Assembly: GCA_937872005.1 (NCBI GenBank)
Contig: CALMPQ010000374.1
Coordinates: forward strand, 1-9,673
Source of the DNA: an uncultured Propioniciclava sp.
Lineage (GTDB): Bacteria > Actinomycetota > Actinomycetes > Propionibacteriales > Propionibacteriaceae
DNA length: 9,673 nt
Reading direction: 5' to 3'
Below, one piece after another: positions 1 through 7,277 of this stretch. How positions within the stretch are numbered: position 1 is the stretch's first letter; each line of letters begins with the position of its first letter. The notes under the pieces were generated by a model. That model did no database searches. It was given only the letters and a program-made list of their open reading frames with translations, and was not told where the DNA came from. The translations under genes were made by a program, and so were the position numbers.

Positions 1-1262
1 CGATGCCCGACCTCCCCCGCTGGCGCGCCAGCGGCAGCAACGACCTCACCGACCTCGGCACACGCCTGTTCGACACCACCTCCCTGCACCAGAAGGACGC
101 CCGCACCCCCACCCGCGACGACATCGACCTCATCGTCGACATCCTCGGCGGACGCCTCCTGCCCACCAAGGACGTCACCGCCCTCGCCGACGACCGCGAG
201 GAACGCGCCCAACGCCTCACCGCCGAGCAGGCCAACCTCCTCAAGGTCACCCGCCTCCTCCCCCGCCTCGAGATCCGCGGCGGCGCCGGCAGCGGCAAGA
301 CCGTCCTGGCCACCCAGCAGGCGCGGGAGTTGGCGTCCGGACGCCTCACCGGCGCCAAGCAGCGCGTGGCCGTGGTCTGCTACTCCTACGGGCTCGCCTC
401 CCACCTGCGCCGCGAACTGCTTGTCGGGCAGCGGTCGAAGCAGCCGGCGTTCGTCGGCACGTTCGAGGACCTCGGCCGCCGCTGGGGCCTGGCAGAGTTC
501 GGCACGCGCAGCGACTCCGCCTTCTGGGAGACCGAACTCCCCGCCCTCATGGCCGAACGCGCCGCCGGCCTGCCGCACGAGCAGAAGTTCGACGCGATCA
601 TCGTCGACGAGGCCCAGGACTTCGCCGACGACTGGTGGCTCCCCCTGCTCAGCGCCCTCAAGGGCGAGGAGACCGGCGGCCTCTACGCCTACTCCGACGA
701 ACGTCAGCGCGTGTTCGCCCGATTCGGACGCCCTCCCGTCCAGTTGGTGCCCCTCGTCCTCGACCACAACCTGCGCAACACCCGCCAGATCGCCTCGACG
801 TTCGTGCCGCTGGCCCCCACCGGCATGGAACTGCGCGGCGGCGACGGCCCCCAAGTCACGTTCGTGCCGGCCAGCAGCGCCGACGCCCTCGACGTGGCCG
901 ACGACCAGGTCGAAGCCCTGTTCGACGAGGGCTGGAACGCCGGCGACATCGCCCTGATCACCCTCGGCCAGCGCCACCCCGTCCAGGTCAAACGACAGGA
1001 CGCCCTCGGCCAACAGGGCTACTGGGACACCTTCTGGGACGCCGACGACATCTTCTACGGGCACGTCCTCGGCTTCAAGGGCATGGAACGCCGCGCCGTC
1101 GTGCTCTGCGTCAACGAGTCAGGGACGCGCGACCGGGCGTCGGAGCGGCTCTACGTCGGGCTGTCCCGGGCCACCGACAGGCTGGTCGTCGTCGGTGACC
1201 CCGACGTGATCACCACCATGGGCGGGCCCGAGGTCTACCGACGCATGGGCGTCCAACCATGA
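1..1262 (+). CDS. NERD-type superfamily I (UvrD/Rep-like) helicase, 5' end outside the window
   Basis: This is the ATPase/helicase part of a UvrD/Rep-like protein, 419 codons from the first ATG at base 3. Seen (numbered from that Met): Walker A GGAGSGKT at 93-100, Walker B with DEAQD at 202-206, a motif III-like YAYSDERQRVF near 228, motif IV-like LDHNLRNTRQIA near 253, motif V-like GFKGMERRAVVL near 357, and motif VI LYVGLSRATDRL near 383. The residues before Walker A (DLPRW, then helical linker) resemble the linker that follows an N-terminal NERD nuclease-related domain in actinobacterial helicases. The ATG at base 3 is therefore probably internal and the true start lies to the left. Expected role from the family: ATP-driven DNA unwinding or translocation coupled to a nuclease-like domain, in repair or mobile-DNA defence. 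Only the helicase class is certain; the NERD domain itself is not visible. Confidence 0.88.
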   Translation, partial: MPDLPRWRASGSNDLTDLGTRLFDTTSLHQKDARTPTRDDIDLIVDILGGRLLPTKDVTALADDREERAQRLTAEQANLLKVTRLLPRLEIRGGAGSGKTVLATQQARELASGRLTGAKQRVAVVCYSYGLASHLRRELLVGQRSKQPAFVGTFEDLGRRWGLAEFGTRSDSAFWETELPALMAERAAGLPHEQKFDAIIVDEAQDFADDWWLPLLSALKGEETGGLYAYSDERQRVFARFGRPPVQLVPLVLDHNLRNTRQIASTFVPLAPTGMELRGGDGPQVTFVPASSADALDVADDQVEALFDEGWNAGDIALITLGQRHPVQVKRQDALGQQGYWDTFWDADDIFYGHVLGFKGMERRAVVLCVNESGTRDRASERLYVGLSRATDRLVVVGDPDVITTMGGPEVYRRMGVQP

Positions 1263-1302
1263 CAAGCCAAAGTCTGTCGGCCCGTCCAGCAAGGATGAAC
1301 CC

Positions 1303-1500
1303 ATGAATCCAAAGATGACCAAGAAGCTGGCGATCCAGATGGCGCTCAACCCCGGGGACTACTCGGTGGCCCAGCTCGTGGGAGCACGGGCCCGGTTGGC
1401 CGAATCTCTCGAAAAGGGCACCGCCGGCGGGTACTCCGAACACATGTATGTCCAAGATTGCGCGAAGGCCATCGACAAGGCAATCAATAGTCGCGAGTAG
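1303..1500 (+). CDS. Small unknown protein, 65 aa
   Basis: I do not recognise this family. A good ribosome binding site (AAGGA, 1291-1295) lies seven bases before the ATG, and the gene begins 40 bases after the helicase stop on the same strand, so the two may be co-transcribed. The product is small, mixed-charge and probably helical. It has a basic N-terminus (MNPKMTKK), a middle with VAQLVGARARLAESLEK that could form an amphipathic helix, and a C-terminal segment with QDCAKAIDKAIN. No signal peptide, membrane segment or metal site is visible. It uses AT-ending codons more than its neighbours (for example the end, AAT AGT), suggesting a different history or weaker codon selection. The start codon and the reading frame are well supported by the ribosome site, but the function is unknown. 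Confidence 0.65.
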   Translation: MNPKMTKKLAIQMALNPGDYSVAQLVGARARLAESLEKGTAGGYSEHMYVQDCAKAIDKAINSRE

Positions 1501-1587
1501 GCCTGCGACCAAGTCTCACGTCAGCTTGCCCGTTCTCTCAGAGCCGCGAGATGGGGGCACGTCCAGCGGAACACAGGGCGGGCCGCC

Positions 1588-2847
1588 TCAAGGGCACAGG
1601 GCAGACAACGGGCACGTGATGGTGCCATCGTCGAGCACCAGCGTCCCACCCGTCGCAGTCACCACGAGCCGGAAGGCAGGATCGCCGTCGATCTGGGCCA
1701 CAGCCCTCGCCAGTGATTGCGCCGCGGACGGGATCTGTGTTGCCGAGATCTTCACCTCAACAGCTCCCCATCGGCCGTCAGGAAGAACCACGACGGCGTC
1801 CAGCTCGTGGTTGTTCGAGTCGCGGTAGTGCATAACAGCCCCGTCGAGGGGGACTGACAGGACCGAGAGGTCGTGCACGACGGCGCTCTCGAACAGGAGC
1901 CCTACCGTGTTGGGATCGACCATGAGCCCGGCCGCGTCAACACCCAGAGCTGCCACCGCCAGCGACGGATCGGCAAGGTGCCACTTGTCCTGCGACCTCA
2001 GCCGTGCGCGCGTCCGCAGCGCGGGGCGCCAAGCCCTCTGGGGTTCGACGAGGAAGATCCGCTCGAAGATCTCCAGGTAGCGGCCGACCGTGTCTGCCTT
2101 GATGCCGGGCGCCACCGCCTCGAGGTCAGCTGCCATGACGCTCACTCGGGTCTCTGCCGCCGTGGAGCGAGCCAGTGAGCGAACAAGACGCTCCAGAACC
2201 ACGGGTTCGTGACGCACGTCGATGAGACGGCCGACATCGGCCCGAATCATCTCGTCGAGGTAGGCGCGCAGCAGCCGCGCAGCCCCGCTGGGTGGCAGGT
2301 CGAGCAGGGCCGGGAATCCCGGTCGAACCAGTTCAGCCACCAGGTCGGCGAAGTCCATCACGGCTGGCGCGGGCCGCGGAGCCTCCCCCGCAAACAGGCT
2401 GGCCAGGCTGACCTTGGCCACCGCCGGGTTTCGTTCGAACCAGCTGAGTGTGCGTTGACGCAGCCGAAGAAAACGTCCGGCGCCGGTGTGCCGAGTCGCG
2501 TCGTCGGCGGGAACCGCCGACCCGGTCAGGATGAACTGCCCAGGCGAGGCGCTGCGATCGACCTGGCGGCGCACCTGGTTCCAGAGCTGGGGCGCCAGTT
2601 GCCACTCATCGAGGAGCCTCGGACGTGCTCCTTCGAGAAGAGTTGCGGGCGCCAGTTCGGCGAGCTGAAGGCTGGCTTCGTCATCCAGGAACACGTGGGA
2701 CTCGGCGGCGTGCAACGCCGTCATCGTCTTGCCGCAGGCGCGCGCACCTTCGAGGACGATGGCCCCTGCGTAGGTCAACGACTCGGCCAAGACTCCATCA
2801 AGCACGCGGGGCTTGTAGTCCCGCCCCAGCACAACCTGTGTATCCAT
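1588..2847 (-). CDS. AAA (AAA_14-type) ATPase with C-terminal DUF4143 domain
   Basis: This 419-residue protein belongs to the widespread ATP-binding/DUF4143 family, whose cellular role is poorly defined. Seen: Walker A GARACGKT at 34-41, Walker B RLLDEWQ at 77-83, a sensor-like ILTGSA at 106-111, and a GAGRF(L)RLR segment near 123 typical of the family. The C-terminal half is DUF4143-like and contains HELDAVV (347-353) followed by AVEVK (362-366). That E/D...ExK arrangement recalls the PD-(D/E)xK nuclease fold, although activity is not proven. I chose the ATG at 2847 because GGGGGA (2860-2855) lies seven bases before it; an in-frame TTG at 2862 would add only five residues and would consume that site. 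The gene converges on the small gene at 1303-1500 across 87 bases with nothing recognisable, and its leader holds four 23-bp repeats. It is full length for the family, with no frameshift. Confidence 0.9.
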   Translation of the reverse strand: MDTQVVLGRDYKPRVLDGVLAESLTYAGAIVLEGARACGKTMTALHAAESHVFLDDEASLQLAELAPATLLEGARPRLLDEWQLAPQLWNQVRRQVDRSASPGQFILTGSAVPADDATRHTGAGRFLRLRQRTLSWFERNPAVAKVSLASLFAGEAPRPAPAVMDFADLVAELVRPGFPALLDLPPSGAARLLRAYLDEMIRADVGRLIDVRHEPVVLERLVRSLARSTAAETRVSVMAADLEAVAPGIKADTVGRYLEIFERIFLVEPQRAWRPALRTRARLRSQDKWHLADPSLAVAALGVDAAGLMVDPNTVGLLFESAVVHDLSVLSVPLDGAVMHYRDSNNHELDAVVVLPDGRWGAVEVKISATQIPSAAQSLARAVAQIDGDPAFRLVVTATGGTLVLDDGTITCPLSALCP

Positions 2848-2854
2848 GTCCTTT

Positions 2855-2946
2855 TCCCCCAAGGGTGGCCTCTGCAGGCAGTCTAGGGGGTGTTCTGCAG
2901 GAACTCTAGAGGAGTTCTTGCAGGATCTCTAGGGGGTGTCCTGCAG
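2855..2946 (-). repeat. Four tandem 23-bp repeats in the leader of the AAA/DUF4143 ATPase gene
   Basis: On the minus strand four consecutive units of exactly 23 bases start at 2946, 2923, 2900 and 2877. Each begins CTGCA(G/A), has a C-rich centre (CACCCCCTAG in units one and three) and mostly ends near a TAG or TAGAG block. Unit two contains GAACTC/GAGTTC arms around TAGAG, making it dyad-symmetric. Unit four is the most diverged, and its last six bases (GGGGGA) are the ribosome binding site of the ATPase gene. The constant spacing of about two helical turns suggests repeated protein-binding sites or an RNA element. Twenty-three is not a multiple of three, so they are not a coding repeat. Confidence 0.85.
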
Positions 2947-3028
2947 AATCACCCGCATACGTCAGGCCCGCGCAGGCCGATGCCGGTACTCATGCGCGAA
3001 CGCGTAGCCACCGGACGCCCCCAGAACC

Positions 3029-3034
3029 TACGCT
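3029..3034 (+). promoter_or_regulatory. Candidate -10 box of a leaderless promoter for the ABM-fold gene
   Basis: TACGCT matches the actinobacterial TANNNT -10 pattern and ends seven bases before the ATG at 3042. No purine-rich ribosome binding site lies between them, so transcription probably starts at or next to the ATG. No convincing -35 box is seen. A TAGGTT on the other strand (3030-3025) overlaps it and could serve the divergent ATPase gene, but this is weaker. Confidence 0.45.
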
Positions 3035-3041
3035 CGACACC

Positions 3042-3323
3042 ATGTACGCCGTGATCTCCGTGCACACCCCGAAACCCGAGTACCGCGACGAGCTCATCGA
3101 CTCCATGCACCGGTTCGGTGCCGCACTCCAGGGCCAGCCAGGGCTGGTCGGCGCCCACACCCTCGCCGAGACCGGGGGCAACCGACTGATCGGGCTCGCC
3201 ATGTTCGAGACCCGCGAAGCCGCCCAAGCAGCCATGCCGATCGCCAACCAAGCCGTCGCCAACGACGACTTCGACCTCTGGGAGGCTTCCGAAACCGAGG
3301 GCTTCCGCCTCATCGAGGTCTGA
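3042..3323 (+). CDS. ABM-fold (antibiotic biosynthesis monooxygenase-like) small protein
   Basis: This 93-residue protein has the length and pattern of a single dimeric alpha-beta barrel (ABM-like) domain. It opens with a beta strand (MYAVISVHTPKP), continues with a helix (EYRDELIDSMHRFGAAL), then QPGLVGAHTLAE, a strand with RLIGLAMFET, a helix with REAAQAAMP, and a C-terminal FDLWEASETEG segment. The P-x-Y-x-DEL...QPGLV...L and F-ET-EAAQAA spacing is typical of ABM proteins, which act as small cofactor-free oxygenases, haem- or quinone-handling enzymes, or simply uncharacterised stress proteins. Substrate cannot be deduced. No ribosome binding site precedes the ATG; a -10-like TACGCT seven bases upstream suggests leaderless translation. 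It is divergent from the ATPase gene and is followed by 122 bases before the next gene, so it is probably monocistronic. Confidence 0.75.
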   Translation: MYAVISVHTPKPEYRDELIDSMHRFGAALQGQPGLVGAHTLAETGGNRLIGLAMFETREAAQAAMPIANQAVANDDFDLWEASETEGFRLIEV

Positions 3324-3424
3324 CCAACCCCGTCGGCATCCGGCAGTCGGTCATCACGGCATCGGCTCAGCGGGTCTGTCCACCTAGCGCTCAAAGTGCA
3401 TGACCGGAACAGCCTGCGCTCGAA

Positions 3425-3434
3425 AGCAATTGCT
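3425..3434. promoter_or_regulatory. Perfect 10-bp palindrome overlapping the nucleotidyltransferase promoter
   Basis: AGCAATTGCT is a perfect palindrome whose last base is the first base of the TATCAT -10-like box. It is the most AT-rich stretch locally. Because the downstream gene product carries a helix-turn-helix, this is a reasonable candidate operator for autoregulation. A 10-bp palindrome alone is weak evidence. Confidence 0.35.
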
Positions 3435-3439
3435 ATCAT
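3434..3439 (+). promoter_or_regulatory. Candidate -10 box (TATCAT) of a leaderless promoter for the nucleotidyltransferase gene
   Basis: TATCAT lies six bases before the ATG at 3446, the spacing expected if transcription starts at the initiation codon. No Shine-Dalgarno sequence is present. The -35 region (about 3411-3416) shows no consensus. Confidence 0.5.
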
Positions 3440-3445
3440 GGATGC

Positions 3446-3919
3446 ATGGATGTCGCTGAACTGGAGCGTGAAACACGAGAGGCGGAAGCCGAGATGACCC
3501 GGGGCCGCGCTCGCTTCGTGGCAGCCGTGCGTCGCGCCTACGCGTCCGGCATGTCGCAGCGCCAGATCGCCGCCCACTGCAAGCGCAGCCAGCCCGAGAT
3601 CGGTCGGCTGCTCAAGTTCCACGGAACCTCCCCACACGGCCGGGCTCTGCGGGCTCGTCGGGAAGCTCTACTCGCCGCACTGGCCAGCCACGGAATCAGC
3701 AACGTCAGAGTCTTCGGCTCGACCGCGCGAGGCACTGATCGGGCCGACTCCGACATCGACCTTCTCGTCACTGCCGCAGAACCTCTGGGCCTCTTGGTCC
3801 AGTCACGCATCGAGAACGAGATCTCGGATCTCTTGGGAGTCCCTGCCGATCTCGTCTTCGACGATGCGATCCGGCCGGACCTGGCAGCTCGGATCCTCAC
3901 GGAAGCTGTCCCACTGTGA
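3446..3919 (+). CDS. Helix-turn-helix plus MNT-type nucleotidyltransferase (MntA-like antitoxin)
   Basis: The 157-residue protein has two parts. Residues 25-60 contain a helix-turn-helix-like segment (SGMSQRQIAAHCKRSQPEIGRLL falls at 34-56). Residues 70-157 form a minimal nucleotidyltransferase domain with the GSTARGT motif at 91-97, SDIDLLV at 102-108 (catalytic Asp103 and Asp105), and a likely third acidic site around ADLVFDD (134-140). In MntA/HepT systems such proteins are antitoxins that add AMP to a HEPN ribonuclease encoded directly downstream. Here the catalytic residues are intact and the C-terminus (ILTEAVPL) looks complete, but only a remnant of the partner follows. The start is preceded by a tandem ATGGATGC/ATGGATGT duplication, so ATGs also occur at 3438 and 3442 in other frames. 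The ATG at 3446 gives the full helix-turn-helix and fits a leaderless start. The helix-turn-helix could serve DNA binding or autoregulation. Confidence 0.85.
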   Translation: MDVAELERETREAEAEMTRGRARFVAAVRRAYASGMSQRQIAAHCKRSQPEIGRLLKFHGTSPHGRALRARREALLAALASHGISNVRVFGSTARGTDRADSDIDLLVTAAEPLGLLVQSRIENEISDLLGVPADLVFDDAIRPDLAARILTEAVPL

Positions 3920-3984
3920 CGATCACCGTGCGTGAGGAACTGCCACCCCTGCGCAGGCTGATCGAGACTCGGCTCCACCGCTGA
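3916..3984 (+). pseudogene. Remnant of a HEPN (DUF86/HepT-like) toxin gene, only the C-terminal tail left
   Basis: A GTG at 3916 overlaps the nucleotidyltransferase stop (GTGA), the coupling usual for MNT-HEPN pairs, and opens 22 codons ending at TGA 3982-3984. The peptide contains TVREELPPLRRLIE, which resembles the last helix of HEPN/DUF86 proteins (typically W..V.EDLP.L...I). The catalytic R...H motif and the remaining roughly 90-100 residues are absent, so this reads as an internal deletion that joined the start of the gene to its end. It cannot encode an active ribonuclease. The similarity is judged from family memory, not from a search; a chance short ORF is the alternative. Confidence 0.55.
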
Positions 3985-4114
3985 CTCGCGGTGGCCCCCG
4001 AACAAGGCGTGACAACCGCCTCTCACCGCCAGATGCGCTGCGACCCAGAACCCACCCGCACCCGGCCCAGCGGCGGTACCGTCGAACCAAGCCCCCGAAC
4101 CTGGCAGGTGCCCC

Positions 4115-6553
<2,439 letters not shown>

Positions 6554-6554
6554 G

Positions 6555-7007
6555 TCAGGACCGGCGCGCCTCCAGGTCGAAGCGCGTCGGCACCCACGGC
6601 GTCCACAACGGCACCCAGCCGAGCTCGGCCAGCGTGTGGTGGCCCTTGCGGCTGTTGCACGGCCCACACGCGGCGAGCGCGTTGTCCCACGACGTCGCCC
6701 CGCCCCGCGCGCGGGGCACCACGTGGTCGAACGTGGTGGCGTTGTACTCACCGCAGTAGGCGCACCGGCCGCGGTCGCGCGCGAGGACATTGACGGTCGA
6801 GCACGTGGGCCGCCGCTGGGCGTACCGCCACGCCATCTTCACGTAGCGCACCAACTTGAGCACCTTGGGCACCGGGATGCCGGCGAACTGCTCCGGCCCC
6901 TCCTGGATCGCGACGGCGACCCCACGCCAGAGCATGCCGATGGCGTGCTTCACGCTCGTGGTGTGGATCGGCTCATAGGTCGTGTTCAGCACGACGACGG
7001 TGGACAT
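6555..7007 (-). CDS. HNH endonuclease family protein
   Basis: This 150-residue protein belongs to a common actinobacterial HNH group. Residues 1-65 form a conserved N-terminal part (MSTVVVLNTTYEPIH, then WRGVAVAIQEG). The HNH module follows with CAYC at 82-85, FDHVVPRARGG at 93-103 (Asp94, His95), WDNALAAC with Asn109, and CGPCNSRKG at 114-122. The two CxxC pairs would bind a structural zinc. Expected activity is metal-dependent DNA cleavage or nicking, but the substrate and role of this family are not established. The start at 7007 is fixed by a perfect AGGAGGTG site at 7020-7013, five bases away. An in-frame GTG at 7127 would add 40 residues, but it reads through a terminator-like hairpin and ignores the ribosome site. 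It is divergent from the UvrA-like gene and convergent with glgX. Confidence 0.9.
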   Translation of the reverse strand: MSTVVVLNTTYEPIHTTSVKHAIGMLWRGVAVAIQEGPEQFAGIPVPKVLKLVRYVKMAWRYAQRRPTCSTVNVLARDRGRCAYCGEYNATTFDHVVPRARGGATSWDNALAACGPCNSRKGHHTLAELGWVPLWTPWVPTRFDLEARRS

Positions 7008-7012
7008 GGGGT

Positions 7013-7020
7013 CACCTCCT
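7013..7020 (-). promoter_or_regulatory. Strong ribosome binding site of the HNH gene
   Basis: AGGAGGTG on the minus strand, five bases before the ATG at 7007. It is the best Shine-Dalgarno match in the window and decides the start of the HNH gene. Confidence 0.85.
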
Positions 7021-7023
7021 GAG

Positions 7024-7116
7024 GATGGGCTTGCAAAGAAAAACCGCCCTGGCCGGGATTCCGGTGGGCGGTGCGGGCGCGTGCGAGGAAGGCACGACTG
7101 GCAGAACCAGCCCATC
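7024..7116 (-). promoter_or_regulatory. Structured 5' leader of the HNH gene: 8-bp outer pairing around a terminator hairpin
   Basis: On the minus-strand transcript GATGGGCT (7116-7109) can pair perfectly with AGCCCATC (7031-7024), enclosing the terminator-like hairpin at 7072-7043. The 3' arm ends three bases before the AGGAGGTG site. This may form a multi-stem regulatory leader. An 8-bp match in a GC-rich region can occur by chance. Confidence 0.35.
7033..7072 (-). terminator. Intrinsic terminator-like hairpin upstream of the HNH gene (possible attenuator)
   Basis: On the minus strand ACCGCCC (7072-7066) pairs with GGGCGGT (7049-7043). An inner CCGG/CCGG pairing closes a four-base loop, and TTTTTCTTT follows directly. 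The T run is only on the minus strand, so termination would occur just before the HNH ribosome site. No other minus-strand gene is seen to the right within about 200 bases, so it more likely attenuates HNH transcription, or ends a short RNA, than serves an upstream gene. Confidence 0.65.
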
Positions 7117-7162
7117 TCGGGATCCACGGCTGCGCGGTCACGGGGTCACTTCCTCGACTTCG

Positions 7163-7183
7163 TCACGTCAACGATCGACGTGA
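7163..7183. promoter_or_regulatory. 21-bp dyad between the HNH and UvrA-like genes, candidate operator
   Basis: TCACGTC and GACGTGA are perfect inverted arms separated by seven bases; one more complementary base follows beyond a mismatch on each side. GTCAC also occurs twice just upstream (about 7137-7149). The position in a divergent intergenic region and the spacing are typical of a dimeric repressor site, but no regulator gene is present nearby. Confidence 0.5.
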
Positions 7184-7277
7184 TGCGTGGGCGCGCCGAA
7201 GCGGCTCGCCATGCACATCTTCCGTCAGCCGGTTCCGATTGGCAAGCACCTCCCCTGCCCGCCGTCGAGCCGGTTCA

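Noticed and set aside
1448..1828. A plus-strand frame of 126 codons overlapping the small gene and the end of the ATPase gene
   Set aside because: It has no ribosome site, lies mostly antisense to the ATPase C-terminus and shows no family resemblance.
2209..2886. A 225-codon plus-strand frame antisense to the ATPase N-terminus
   Set aside because: It opposes the Walker A and Walker B coding region, has no start signal and resembles no family.
2855..2946. The 23-bp repeat array as a small CRISPR
   Set aside because: The units abut each other with no spacers, and no cas gene is present.
3334..3363. CGGCATC direct repeat after the ABM-fold gene
   Set aside because: Seven bases, two copies, in a GC-rich spacer; expected by chance.
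4001..4020. A 5-bp stem (AGGCG/CGCCT) between the nucleotidyltransferase locus and glgX as a terminator
   Set aside because: The stem is short and no T run follows on either strand.
7008..7127. A 40-residue N-terminal extension of the HNH protein from GTG 7127
   Set aside because: The perfect AGGAGGTG five bases before ATG 7007 and the terminator-like hairpin inside the extension argue for the shorter protein.
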